From assembly GCA_019279435.1 (NCBI GenBank), contig JAAALK010000288.1, positions 53,929,624 through 53,993,623 of the forward strand: a stretch of 64,000 bases of DNA, written 5' to 3'. Under the pieces are notes generated by a model, which did not search any database, was not told where the DNA came from, and saw nothing but the letters and a program-made list of their open reading frames with translations. Positions 18,788 to 29,823 of this stretch are shown here, in pieces. The position numbers and the translations under genes are program-made. The stretch is from Zizania palustris (taxonomy: Eukaryota; Streptophyta; Magnoliopsida; Poales; Poaceae). Position 1 is the first letter of the stretch. The number at the start of each line of letters is the position of its first letter.

Positions 18788-19915
18788 GGGGGAGCATCTG
18801 TTGATTATCCGGCATATGCTTATTTTGTGTGAAATTGCATTTACATATTTTTCACTAACATGCCTTGATTTAATTTACGTAATCATGGCAGCTCAGCTCT
18901 ATTTACTATGTCTGACTCATTTTGCGCATGATTTTCTTTTTCAAAATCAAATCATGATCACTGCTTAGTCTTGGATCTAGCGTGTTTAGGTAGGACTTCT
19001 TTAGCTATCTTTTATCTGCTTGATAGCAAAGAATTCTTTTCTCTGGATGCACAAATTGCAACTTGAACAATAATACGTCTTACTCATGGATATTCTTCAA
19101 CAAGTGCCAAACAATTTGTTCACTTATCAAAAATCCAAAATCCATGATTTAAAAGTGAAAATATCTAGGTGGGTTTGTTTGTCGCACTACTTTATTCTAG
19201 ACTACTTACCATTGCACTTTGGTATGAATTGGGATAATTTTGTGTATGCCAAAATCACTGCTTTAAACTTCTGATGGCTTTCTTGCCTAGGCTTGGCTTG
19301 ATTGGAAAGTATAAGGTAGACAAACAAATAACCCCTGGCATTATGAAAAGAATAGCAAGTATAAATCCATTGCCAATCAAGTTTGCTTTCAATGCTCCAT
19401 TTGAACTGGACTTGTCTGTCTAGCGTTGAAATTGACAAGCTTTGCACAACCCTTGCCTTTACTTGTCTAGTTCACTTGATTGAGTGGTGATGTTTTTATT
19501 TCAACATAATAATAACATGTTGTCATTATGTTTTTAGATCATGGTAAATTGAGCTGAGCACATGAAAACTGGCATTAAGTTTGGCATATTTTTGCTTTAT
19601 ATGTCCTTGCACTTCTGCTCATTTTGAAGCTTTGCATAATTTAATTGCTCCTTGATGCTTGCATTGCCAAAAGGGGAGAAATCCTTGCGTTCTCTGCAGT
19701 GAGGGGGAAAAATAACTCAGGGGGAGTTTTTATTGTGCAAAGAGAAAGATGTGTCGAAGGGGCTTTTACTCTTTTGAAAAAGGGGGAGAGAAATTTGTTT
19801 GTCAAGTGACATGATTTGGCTCCTTTTTGATTTTTTATGGTCACTTGTATGCTGAAATTTTTCAAATTTTCTTGAACTTGAATTTGGTTATCAATGCACT
19901 CATCAAGGGGGAGAT
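18788..19915 (+). other. Copia I long 3' region with repeated G-rich purine tracts
   Basis: About 1.1 kb non-coding region between pol and the 3' LTR. GGGGGAG-type tracts recur (after the stop at 18788, near 19670, 19700, 19720, 19785 and at 19905 just before the LTR). The last one, AAGGGGGAGAT, is the likely polypurine tract. The same layout is present in copia II, and such long G-rich regions are typical of SIRE-type elements. Confidence 0.7.
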
Positions 19916-21888
19916 TGAGAAACCAAGGATTGGTTTTGGAGTCTGTGATGCGTGATTGACAGATTTTATCCTCTGATTTTGAAGGGTTTGGTGGGTTCAG
20001 TTGTTGTAGCTGTTGCAGCGGAGTGTGATTGTCGGAGGGGTCCGACGGTACATGATGACTTATTCGTACTGACGGGTTCGGTACTTTGGGTGGTACACCG
20101 GAGAGTGTGTCAGAGGTTGTTTACCTGGAGAGGTCTCCGGGGTACTCGATAGACTTGTCTGTTTGTCTGTGGTGCGTAGGTGACTTCAGAGGCGATGGAC
20201 GGTTCGCAGCAAGTAAACTTGGGTCAAGCGGGAGGCTTGATGTCAAGCGAGCAGGGAGCTTGGTCATGAAGGCTGCGTGGGGTCGAGGTCGGTCCTCGAG
20301 TCAAGGTGTGCCAGGTGAAGGTAGAAAGTGCGGAGCATGGCTTCGGCTGAAGGTACCTCGAGACGAAGTCCTCGGAGGTGAGGCACTTCGAAGGGTACTT
20401 TGAAAGGAGTGACTTTGGAGTATGGTGGACAGTCCTCATAAATGAGGCAAGGTGTTCTAAGTGTGCTCCGGATGGAGGCACTCGAAGGTTCACCCAACGG
20501 AGGTCTCAGAAGTCAAGGTGCATCGGAGGCATGGTCTGGGTAAGGTTCGTCGAGGAGTGTGCTCGGGGAGAGACACTGCGACGAAGTGCTTATGGAATGT
20601 TTCATGCGGAGGCCTTGGACGAAGCAGGGACTTCAAAGGGTGGTACTCCGAAGGTGGGGGTTCGTAGTGTGGCTGACTTCTAGTACTTCGGCCATGCATG
20701 GCTTCGGTACACGGACTGACGGAGTTCGAGCTGGGAGTAGCTGCGAAGCTGTGGTGGTCTACTCTGGAGGTGATGGTGCGAAGACTCAAGGGATTTGACG
20801 GCTTTGGCTCAAAACCGTCACTGTATCGAAGGCTGACTTCAGTGAAGTGAAGACCGTCAGACTCAAGGCTTCTCGCCGAAGCTACCGCACCCTTCGCGTG
20901 TGAAGGGGCGCTTCAGAAGACTCCAAAACTACAAATGTTGATCGTGTCTGCTCTGCAAAAGCTGATGTCTCCACTGCAAAGCTGACAAAAGAAGCCTCAA
21001 AATAAAGTAGACTACCATTTGTACCCCCTGTTGTGATGAGACAAAATCAGTGTAAACCCTAGGAGTAAAGTAGTCTATTCACAGGGCTGAATAGTGCCTA
21101 TAAATAGTGAAGGCTGGCTAGGCCTGAGTAACACTTTGGGTAGCCATTTTCAGAACTCTAGAGCCAGTCGTCATTCCTGTATTCAGTCTGTGAGTTCATT
21201 TTTTGTTCCCTGTTCAAGCAATGTAACTTTGATTCTGTTTTCATTTAATGCTTGAACTTGTATGTTTGCTCTGCACTGCAAGTTTTGATTTCTTTCTGCT
21301 CCACTTCTTCCTGGTTCGAGTTTGTGCACTAGGGTGTTTTTGGAAGAAGTGTGTGAGTGATCAATTCATGTGAAGTATGTTTCTCAGTGTGAGTTTGCTC
21401 TGTGTAAACTGAGGTAACCCATCACCATTTACTAGCAAAGCACTGAGTGGTCTGTAGTCGAAGCATGTTTTCTTCCCTTGTCGAAGTCCTCAGCGCAGTG
21501 TGTTCTCTGTGAGTTTAGACCTTCGGAATACGAAGCCTAGTACTAGTTGCTTGTGCAGAGTATCTGGTCGAAGTCCTCAGAGGGAAGTCATCTCTTGCAA
21601 AGGGTGAAGTGTAAAGTCTGCTTGAAGGCACCCAGTGTGCGGAGCCTACACTGACTTAACAGAGTTGAGTTTTTGGTTTGTGGGTGGAGCAAAGTCTTCT
21701 TGACTTCGAACTTTTTCTCCTCGTGAAGTCTGGTTTCGGAGCTGTGAAATACCTCCGAACCAGACCTCCGAAGGGTGTGATCGAAGCCTGTTCCGAATGA
21801 GACTGTTCTTAAAACTGAAGGCTATTTTTAGCCTGAAATTTTAAAAGCTCCCATTCACCCCCCTCTGGTCGTCGTTTCTGGTCCAAAA
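19916..21888 (+). repeat. Copia I full LTR (3' LTR of one copy, 5' LTR of the next)
   Basis: About 1,970 bp, beginning TGAGAAACCAAGGATTGG and ending GGTCCAAAA (CAACA in copia II). It is preceded by a polypurine tract and followed by a primer site and gag start, so it is shared by two tandem internal regions. A TATA box lies at 21099. It is clearly diverged from the copia II LTRs. Confidence 0.88.
21099..21106 (+). promoter_or_regulatory. TATA box of the copia I LTR
   Basis: TATAAATA at the position equivalent to the box at 31084 in copia II. Confidence 0.65.
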
Positions 21889-21890
21889 AT

Positions 21891-21908
21891 TGGTATCAAA
21901 GTAGGTTA
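21891..21908 (+). other. Primer binding site, copia I second copy
   Basis: TGGTATCAAAGTAGGTTA follows the LTR and fits the initiator-Met tRNA site TGGTATCAGAGC with one change in the first 12 bases. Confidence 0.75.
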
Positions 21909-21952
21909 AGATCACTAGTTGACCTTAACCGGTTTTGTGATCTGTTGGCAAC

Positions 21953-22589
21953 ATGGACAGAGTTAGTAAAATACCTCTGTTCGATGGGACTGATTTTGCA
22001 TACTGGAAGGTGCGCATGGAAGCTTACTTGCTAAGCCAAGGAAATGCAATTTTGGAGATTGTGGACTCACAATACTCCATCCCTGAAACTCGCACCTCTC
22101 AAACAGAAAAGGATCAGTATAATGCTAACTCAAAAGCTAGAAACATATTGTTCATTGGTTTGAGTCGGAGTGAGTTTGACAGAGTTCAGCACCTTAGGAC
22201 AGCTAGGGAAATTTGGACTACTCTCACTATTTTTCATGAGGGCTCTACACAGATTAAGGCTAGGCACCAAAGCACGTACAATCAACAGTATCAGCTATTT
22301 GTGCAGGCGCCTGGTGAATCTATAGATGCCATGTTTTCTTGTTTTGATGCGATAGTGAGTAACTTGCGGTCCAATGGGATGCTTGCGTACAATGATCATG
22401 ACAGGGCTATCAAGCTTCTCTATGCTCTTGATCGTAGCATATGGGAAGTGAATATATCCAGCATTGAGGAGTCTGCAGGTTATGACCCATTGACCTGTGA
22501 TGAGCTCTTCAGCAAGCTGAAGTCCACAGAGATTGTCAAGGCATCTCTTGTAGTGCACACAAACTCTTTGCCACAACCTCAACTTAGCA
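21953..22589 (+). pseudogene. Copia I gag, 3'-truncated
   Basis: Starts with ATG (MDRVSKIPLFDGTDF) about 60 bp after the primer site. It keeps an open frame through the UBN2-type gag region (YWKVRMEAYLL; HEGSTQIKARHQSTYNQQYQLF) for about 212 codons. It is cut just before the zinc knuckle, where LTR sequence begins at about 22590. Gag normally packages genomic RNA; this copy cannot bind it through a knuckle. Confidence 0.85.
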
Positions 22590-22828
22590 GATCCTGCATT
22601 GACTTAGCAGAATTGAGTTTTTGGTTTGTGGGTGGAGCAAAGTCTTCTTGACTTCAAACTTTTGCTCCTCGTGAAGCCTGGTTTCAGAGCTGTGAAATAC
22701 CTCCGAAGGGTGTGTTTGAAGCCTGTTCCGTAGGAGATTGTTCTTAAAACAGAAGGCTATTTTTAGCCTGAAATTTTAAAAGCTCTCATTCACCCCACCC
22801 CCCTTTGGTCGCCATTTCCAGTCCAACA
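22590..22828 (+). repeat. Copia I LTR 3' end fragment
   Basis: About 240 bp matching the last part of the LTR (compare 21643-21888), ending in a clean GTCCAACA terminus, followed by element G sequence. The junction with gag has only short matching sequence (CTTAGCAGA), suggesting an internal deletion. Confidence 0.85.
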
Positions 22829-23534
22829 ATGTTTAACACACATGGAACCTAGCAATTCAAGTCCTATCAATAAAGCTTCATATTTGGCTTGATTATTGGT
22901 AGAAGGAAATTCTAAACAGGTCGAGGTCTCAAAGCGCACACCATTAGGTGATATGAGAACCACTCCAATACATCAGCCACTTTTGCAAGCCGAACCATCA
23001 AAATAATGTTTCCATGGCACTACCTCAACTAGAGCAACATCGCTAACCCAATTGATGTTTACATGATGATCAACTATAAAGTTAGCGACAATTTGGTCTT
23101 TCATAGCTCTCAAGGGTTCATAAGACAAATCATATTCAATCAAAGCATAAGCCCACTTTCTGATTCTACCACTTAGAATCGGCTTCTGTAACATGTATTT
23201 TATGACATCGGTTTGACAAGCAACAATATATGTGCTAGGAAGAATATAGTGACGTAATTTGGTACATGCATAATAAAGTGATAAGCTAAGCACAAGCAAT
23301 CCACAAACACGTACCTTGTTTCGGCGTCCAGCAAGCAGCGGCTCAAGAATTCGATGATGTACTCTTTTCCCTCCACCTCTTTAGTTAGCACGACTCCTAT
23401 CACGCTATCTTCTGCAGCAATGTATAGCTAGAACGGAATCCCGACTTTTGATGCTCTTACAACAGGTGGTGATGACAAGCACTCTTTGATCTTCTCAAAA
23501 GCGCTTTGTTGACTTGCCCCCAAGTGAACTCGTC
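22829..23534 (-). pseudogene. Element G RNase H and start of archaeal-type RNase H
   Basis: Minus-strand frames at 23403-23200 and 23299-22973 encode an RNase H (FLSRCLLDAETRY ... CTKLRHYILPSTYIV ... GRIRKWAYAL) and then the archaeal-type RNase H start (PWKHYFDGSACKSG), with the catalytic Asp in YFDGS. The frames overlap through a frameshift near 23280. The rest, with integrase, is missing. Confidence 0.78.
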
Positions 23535-24698
23535 TTAATTCTTTAGCCGGAGTATGGGGACAAAAGCATTGATCTTGCCATACAAGTTAGATATAAAGCG
23601 ATGCAAATAGTTCATCTTGCCTAGCAACTTTTGCACATCCCTTTTGCATGTCGGTGCTTCAAAGTTCTTAATCTTCTCAAGCCTCTTAGGATCAATCTCG
23701 ATACCCCTTTCATGAATCATGAATCCTAAGAACTTGCCCACCGACCCACCAAAAGCACACTTGAGTGGGTTCATCTTTAAGCCATACTGACGCATTCTAG
23801 CAAAAACAACTCTCAAATCGGCCAAATGGTTCCCCATAGCATCCGATTTAACTACAACATCATCTATATAGACCTCTATCATAACTCCTAGCAAGTCAAG
23901 AAAGATCAAGTTCATAGCACGTTGATATGTAGCACCAGTATTCTTTAAACCAAAAGTCATAACGACCCACTCAAATAAGCCGATAAAACTAGGGCATCGA
24001 AAGGCTATCTTGTGGACGTCCTCTTTAGCCACAAAGATCTGATTATAACCAGCGTTGCCGTTAAGAAAACTTATTGCCTTGTGTCTTGAAGCATCGTTGA
24101 TCAACATGTCGGCTATCAGCATGGGATACTCGTCCTTCGGAGTGACCTTATTCAGATCCCTGAAATCAATACAAACTCGTATTTTTCCGCTCTGTTTCTT
24201 CTCTACGGGCACAATGTTAGCAACCCATTCAGCATACCTGCATGGCCTAATAAATTTAGCCTTGAGTAATAGTTCTATCTCCTCTTTAACTCGGTCATAC
24301 ACGGCTGAATTAAAGCAACGAACGGGTTGTTTATAAGGCCTAAACCCGGTTTTGATAGGAAGTCGATGCTCCATGAGCTCACGTCTTAGTTTGGGCATCT
24401 CACTATACTCCCATGCGAAACAATCGACATACGACCTAAGCAACTTCATTACTCCAGCCTTTTCAGCAGCCTGTAAATTTTTTTTGACAAAAGTCGGCCT
24501 TGGAATACTACCATCGCCTATATCAACCTCTTCAAGCGGATCAGCCGACACAAAACCTTGACCTAACTTTTCTACTTCGCTAAAATATTCAATGGCTTCG
24601 GCAATACCATCTTTAGAAGACCGATATTGCTCTACACGAGACTTCAGCCAATCAAGATTGCTCTTACTAGTCATGACCACTAGTTTAGAAATAGACAT
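23535..24698 (-). pseudogene. Element G reverse transcriptase
   Basis: 387 open codons. RT motifs in order: RVCIDFRDLNKVTPKDEYPM, a changed SFLNGNAGYNQ (usually SFLDGNAGYNQ, so the first catalytic Asp is replaced by Asn), MTFGLKNTGATYQRAMN, and YIDDVVVKS with YIDD at 23870-23859. The N-terminal ECF-like region is normal for Tat-type pol. Copies DNA from element RNA when intact; the Asp to Asn change suggests this copy is inactive. Confidence 0.85.
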
Positions 24699-25285
24699 GC
24701 TACACTAACCGGCTTTACAGACACGGGAACAAAACATCCCTCGGACACACTAACGAAGTCATAATCTAAGAGATCTCTACCTAACAAACACTCTACCTTA
24801 TCATGGACGGCGTCCATAGATACATCGGCCAATGCAACTTGGGCCGAAGTATCGGCTAGTACAACCTCAACATCATCATCATCCCACTGTATCAAGTACT
24901 GGTGCAAAGTAGATGGAATATAGCAATTTGCGTGAATCCAATCACGCCCAAGTAGCACACTGTAGTTACCTTGCACATCGACGACGAAGAACGCCATCGA
25001 CAATGTCTTGTTGCCCACCGTCAGCTCTAGAGAAAGTACACCCTTGGCCTCGGAGCTCTCACCGTTGAAACCATTGAGCATTAGGTTGGTCTTCTTTAAA
25101 TCTTATTTTCCCTTGCCGAGCTTCTTCAAGAGAGAGTATGGCATCAAGTTGACGGTAGCACCCCCGTCGACCAAGATCCTGGAGATCGTCTTTCCGTCAA
25201 TGTGCCCCTTGACATAAAGAGGCTTCAAGTGATGAGTCATATCCTCGGGCTTCTCAAAAATAGCATCTCGTGGGACGAGGCTCAA
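24680..25285 (-). pseudogene. Element G protease region
   Basis: Two minus-strand frames (25285-25103 and 25081-24680) together form the aspartic protease. The active site is LVDGGATVNLMP and the later segment VLLGRDWIHANCYIPS is the usual Tat-type second half. A stop near 25103 (GKGK then TAA) separates them. Confidence 0.82.
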
Positions 25286-26800
25286 CTAAGCGACCTCGGC
25301 CTCATCTCGTGGTAGTGCGAACTCGGCGGGAAGTATGACGACGTTTATGTCCATTGCTTGAGGTGCGGGTCCCTCGGAGACGGGTGTGTAGTCATCGTCG
25401 AGCATGTCATCGTCATCGCTTAGAACGGGAGACGGGTTATTTTCCTCAACCAGCTTGGGCTTCCAGACTTGCTTCATGACTGGTCGAGGGAGGATTTCCT
25501 AGAAGATGGCCTCTCACTCATCCTCGGCCTTCTTCTCGCGCATTTCCTATGATTGCAAATGTTGCAGGCGCCTCTTCTATGATTTGGACATACCCGGAGG
25601 TGCCCAGGATGGTTGAGGCTTAGTACCAGGCGCCATCAACTTTCTCCTGGGATCTATGTCTGAACGGGAGTTGCCCGGGTTGGCCTTACAATCTTTGTGC
25701 TTGGTGGAAACATCTTCCTGTATCTTGTCGGTCGGACCGGCCTCGCTAGGCCTATCAGAACGGATGGTGTCGGTCGGACCGATCATGGGGGGCCAGTCAG
25801 ACCGTATTGTGCCGGGCTCCCGAGACAAGCCAGTCGGACCAGCCACAGTAGGCCGGTCAGACTGAGCCTCGGTAGTGGCTTCGGCCAGATCTAGGGACTT
25901 ACCTTCGTCGTGCTTTGGCGAGGGGGCCTTTCGGGGATTAGGACCTCCTAAGACCCTACCTTGACTGTGATAGCTTCAGACTCCCTCTCCCTTGCCTCTT
26001 CGTGCCCATCCTCTTTGGCTTCGTCCCACATGAGTCAGCTCGGAGGCACCACGGATAGCCTGTGGAAAATGTTCTCCTTCGCCGTATACATCTGCCCCTC
26101 CTAATCATAGTACTCCGAGGGAAAAAGGGGGGTAACAGTATGCTATGAAGGGTACTCTAGCGGTGAGGCGTAGTTCAGAGCCCACGGAGACCCCGTCTAG
26201 TAGTACGGTGGAGGCATCGGAGGTTCTAGCGGCTTCACGCACTGTGAACCCATTGCTCGGAGGGGGGTTCGGCCATGTCGAAGGTACTTTGGACCATATT
26301 AGCAAAGGGTCCCACTAGGCCAGAGGTATGTTCGGCCATTACGGGCCGAGCCCTGCCTCTAGGGGGTTTGCCCATAGTGGAGGTAGGTTCGGCCACTACG
26401 GGCCGAGCTCTCCCTCCAGGGGGTTCGCCTGGAGCAGAGGTGGGTTCGGCCATCAGGGTATGAACTCACCGTTCGGAGGGTTCGGCTATTGGGGTCCAAA
26501 CTCATCCCTCGGGGGGTTCGGTTGTCTTGGCCCTTCTGCTTTCTTGGCACTTTTGGCTGGGCGTTTGTTTTCTCGGCCCTCTTCTGGTGTTTATTTAGCA
26601 ACATCTGGTATGTCACCTTCGGATTCTTGCGATCCCTAGCCGAAGATGATGTGTTGATGTTCTTTTTCCACACTCCCACTTCAGGGTTCTTTGGTACGGG
26701 TGTGCGTGTGCGTGGTTCTCCAATAATTACCGCTTTCCCTTTCGATGACCCGGCCTATTCTGGCCAAATAAACACCTTCTTCTCATCGAGGTTGACGGTG
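25286..26800 (-). pseudogene. Element G gag C-terminal linker with peptide repeats
   Basis: Low-complexity minus-strand coding sequence between the gag zinc finger and protease. It includes a repeated GPTD-x-IRSDxP peptide (about 25850-25720), a repeated AEPTSxxGxPPxGRARPV peptide (26453-26300), and a Lys-rich stretch (HQKRAEKTNAQPKVPRKQKG) near 26590. Stops interrupt it. It probably acted as a flexible, basic RNA-contacting part of gag. Confidence 0.55.
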
Positions 26801-28119
26801 TTCATGGGAAAGGGGTCTTTGTCTAGCTTCATCTTCGGAATATAATCTATTTTCAATCGTCCTTCTTCTATGGTCGATTGAACCTACCGATGGACAACAT
26901 TGCAATCATTAGTATAATGAGAATGCGAATCATGCGACTTACAGTAGGCGCGTTTCTTTAGTTCGTCGGTGGTCGGGATGACCTGGCCCTTGGGCAACCT
27001 AAGAAGCTGGCTCTTCAAGAGGAAATCAAATATTTTGTTGCATTTAGTCACATCAAAAGAATATTTAACCTCGTTGGGCTAACTCTTAGTGGGAGACGGT
27101 CGTAGCTCAGAACAAGTGATAGGTTTGGTCTTAGCGTTCCAGGCCCATTCGGCCACATACATATCGGCCGAATCGTCCTCTTCCTCTAACTCTTCCTCGT
27201 CGGAGTGCTCCATGATGTGAACTTCAGCTCTAGGTTTGTTAAACATTTTAATGAATTTTTTATCCTGGGCTCGGCCTTCTTGGACTCGAGCGTGTTGTAG
27301 GACTTGGCTGACCTCTAAAAAGTTTTGGTTATCTAGCTTCTCTTTAATTTCAGAACGGAATCCATTAAAAGCTAGATCTGCCAAATCTCTTTCTGAAATA
27401 TTAAGACTAAAACATCGGTTCCTGGTGTCTCTAAAGCGCTTCACATACTCAGAGACACTCTCACTAGATTTCTGTTTGACCGGCGTTAAGTGTGAAAGCC
27501 TAATTTCTGTCTCACCTGTATAAAAATAGTCATGGAACTTCTATTCTAATTGGGACCATGTTTGGACGGAGTTTGGCTGTAGTGCCAGAAACCAAGTGAA
27601 AGTGGTGTCGGATAGCGAAAGAGAAAACAGTCTAAGTTTTAATGCGTCTGACCCATTAGCTTCTCCACACTGTGCTAAGAATTGGATGACATGCTCTAGT
27701 GTGGTCTTGTTACCCTCGCCATCGAATTTGGTGAATTCAGGTACTCTATAGCTGTGAGGGTAGAGTATGGTATCAAAGTGATCGGGGTATGGATTTCAGT
27801 AAATCCTATCCTGATCCCGAGGCGCGAAGCCGGTACACTCTCTAAATAGCATGTGGATCCGCTCCTCAATGTCATCCAGGCCTCCTGCCTGTGTGCGTCT
27901 CTCATGTAGGGGCACGACACGTGGTGGTATGTCGGTGTGTCGGCCGTGGGGCTCCTCCTCTCATGCTGGCAAAGGGTATATTGCATGCTCGGGTCTATGC
28001 GGGTGCGTAGGAGCATGCGGCGCAGGCAGCGCGAGAAAATATGGTGCAGGTGTAGCTGGAGGCGGCGTATAATAAGCAGGGCTAGCTTGGTCATAAGTGT
28101 AGTGACTTGTCTCGGCCAT
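26801..28119 (-). pseudogene. Element G gag
   Basis: Starts at ATG 28119 (MAETSHYTYDQ). A capsid-type gag domain follows at about 27800-27250 (FDGEGNKTTLEHV; LSDTTFTWFLALQPNSVQTW; YVKRFRDTRNRCF). Downstream is an acidic stretch (HSDEEELEEEDD) and a CxxH-type zinc finger (YCKSHDSHSHYTNDC) near 26940. In-frame stops at about 27960, 27785, 27540 and 27080 disable it. Confidence 0.78.
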
Positions 28120-28656
28120 AGATGTTGAGACCGGAGACGTGATAGCTTTGCTAGTATCACCGTCAGTTCTGCTATAAATGCGATTTACCGGGGGTACACT
28201 AGTGATTGGAGTTGGAGGAACGACCTCGGAAAAGCCAAACCTTCTGAACGTTGCCTCTTGTCAGACCAACGATACGAAGTATCACCGGAGGGATACCCTT
28301 CAGCGTTCGGTGTGGGATAATTCGAAGTATCCCGAAGGGGGCTTCGGGATGTAGGCGGTCAGACCAGGGGTAGCCCTCTGGTCGGACCGAGGATGTACAG
28401 GGAACCTTCCAAGGATGGCACGAAGGGGTTCGATGCGAAGGGTGCTTCGGCACGGAGTAGATTGCTACGGAGGGGTCCGGTCAGACCAAAGGATGGCTTT
28501 GGGCACGCAGCCTCAGCACACGCGCTGCGAAGGGCTGTGAGGACCGTGCCGGCAACATCCTGATGGCCCAGTACGGCAACGCCCGGTTAGACCGGTGAAG
28601 CCCTGTCGGTCGAACCGACATGCTTTGATCCGATCACCTAAGGGCTCCAGCGACCA
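28120..28656 (-). other. Element G leader (5' untranslated region)
   Basis: About 540 bp between the proposed LTR and the gag start, no credible gene. It contains several copies of GGTCGGACCG-like motifs (near 28380, 28480, 28590 and 28605). A primer site candidate on the minus strand, TGGTCGCTGGAGCCC, begins at 28656; the matching tRNA was not identified. Confidence 0.5.
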
Positions 28657-29261
28657 TGTAGATGAATATCAACCACCCCCAAACTTCTTGGCGATGATTT
28701 TGAAGATGATTCCTCGGCAAAACAGTAAGATATCAAATGCAATTCGGCCTAAAGGCCAAATTCCCAAGAGTAGTAAGAAAACCGATAGAGACAATAAAAA
28801 TCCATTACGTGGATTAAACAGCTGATTCACAGGCGAATCAACAAGGCTTACCACAGTTACGACGTGATGCACGAAGGGCTTTCAGCACAAACCCATGAAG
28901 GATGACTGAAGTAATGCGGAAAGTAGATGAAAAGTAGACGTACGATTCAAAACTATGGTTTTGAAGTATTGATCTGTGTAGATGATCTATGAATCAACCT
29001 CGCCCCTATATTTATAGGGGCTGGACTTAGACTCCCTGGCACTTACATCAAGTAGGATTCGACCAAATTAGCTGGGATTTTGCTTAGAGATAAAATCAAC
29101 CGAAAACCACCTCTATCTCTATCCTTCGGAGTGGGCCTGTCGGACCGGCCTACCATGGATGGTTGGATCGGCCTATGCCAGGGAAGACATATTTTCGGCC
29201 CAAATTACCAAAAAATTGATATTTTGACACTTTTGACCATTAATGCCATTTTTTCCTATCA
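28657..29261 (-). repeat. Element G probable 5' LTR
   Basis: On the minus strand the proposed LTR runs TGATAGG... (29261) to ...CATCTACA (28657), about 605 bp, with a TATA box (CTATAAATATA) around 29005-29016. The second LTR is missing, so the ends rest on the TG/CA rule, the TATA position, the primer candidate and the start of element E sequence at 29262. Confidence 0.5.
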
Positions 29262-29265
29262 ATAG

Positions 29266-29578
29266 AAGTCGTCGAGGCGAGGGTAGAAGCTGGCGTCGAG
29301 GTGGTCGATGTACTTGAGTCCGACGAAGAGGTCGAATCGAGGAAGACTCTGAGGGGGGCCATCCTACGCTCTAGGGTTTCTCCAAAGGTGGGGACCAACT
29401 ACGTGCACGGTGGCGTTCCCCTATTGGCCACGTTCATAAGCTTCCAACTGGGCCTTGCTACGAAGACGGAGTCCCTACGCCGGGCTTGCATGTCCTTGAG
29501 GGCCACCGATCTGGTCTCCAAGGTCGGTTAGTCAGATGGGCCGACTTGAATTTTGCCATAGAGCGTGCAGCCTGCTAG
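29266..29578 (+). pseudogene. Element E antisense gene: exon 2 end and exon 3
   Basis: Weak but ordered similarity to A and C: VEVVDVLESDEEVE matches the acidic end of exon 2, PLLATF and a degenerate ERAAYQ match exon 3. The splice donor GCCTGCTAG|GTAAAT at 29578/29579 is where exon 3 ends in A and C. Stops (for example at 29529) show decay. Confidence 0.6.
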
Positions 29579-29664
29579 GTAAATTTTCTCAAGCGTCTTC
29601 GGCCACGTTCTCTTCTTCCCTTTCCTTTCTTCACCTTCATTCGCTTTGTTCTTTTCTTTTGCAG

Positions 29665-29823
29665 CTCGTCATCTCGGCCTAAGGAACTTCGACGTCCCTC
29701 TTCACTGAATGCAGCCAGCATGACTGTGAGGTCGTGGGGCTCCATGAATGCATCGGCTCTGCTGAGAGGGAGGCGTGAGGTCTTTGAGCTGACCGGGACA
29801 CTTTGGCGGCCGAAGCCGTAAAG
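29665..29823 (+). pseudogene. Element E antisense gene: exon 4, first part
   Basis: Follows an 86 bp intron (29579-29664, GT...TTGCAG) at the position of intron 3 in A and C. It is interrupted at 29823 by copia II and resumes at 51608. Confidence 0.55.
29819..29823. repeat. Target site duplication of copia II, left copy (TAAAG)
   Basis: TAAAG lies directly before the 5' LTR and recurs at 51603-51607 after the 3' LTR. Confidence 0.93.

Larger units (their letters stand above)
2956..22828 (+). mobile_element. Copia I: SIRE/Maximus-type Ty1/copia, 5'-truncated, with a tandem partial copy
   Basis: The segments 2956-3819, 16801-21888 and 21889-22828 read as one Ty1/copia lineage on the plus strand. 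Order: protease and pre-integrase, a foreign block, RT, RNase H, long 3' region, full LTR (19916-21888), iMet-type primer site, gag, and an LTR 3' end (22590-22828). The 5' LTR, gag and start of pol expected before 2956 are absent. About 420 bp of integrase are missing where the foreign block lies. Compared with copia II the pol is about 90-95% similar by eye. Confidence 0.8.
22829..29261 (-). mobile_element. Element G: second Tat-type Ty3/gypsy family, 3'-truncated
   Basis: On the minus strand: probable 5' LTR (29261-28657), leader, gag, a repeat-rich linker, protease, RT, RNase H and the start of the archaeal-type RNase H, where it is cut by the copia I LTR end at 22828/22829. Its sequence is far from A, B, C, E and F. 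It appears inserted in the antisense gene of element E, because E-type sequence starts at 29262. Frameshifts and stops show it is dead. Confidence 0.8.
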
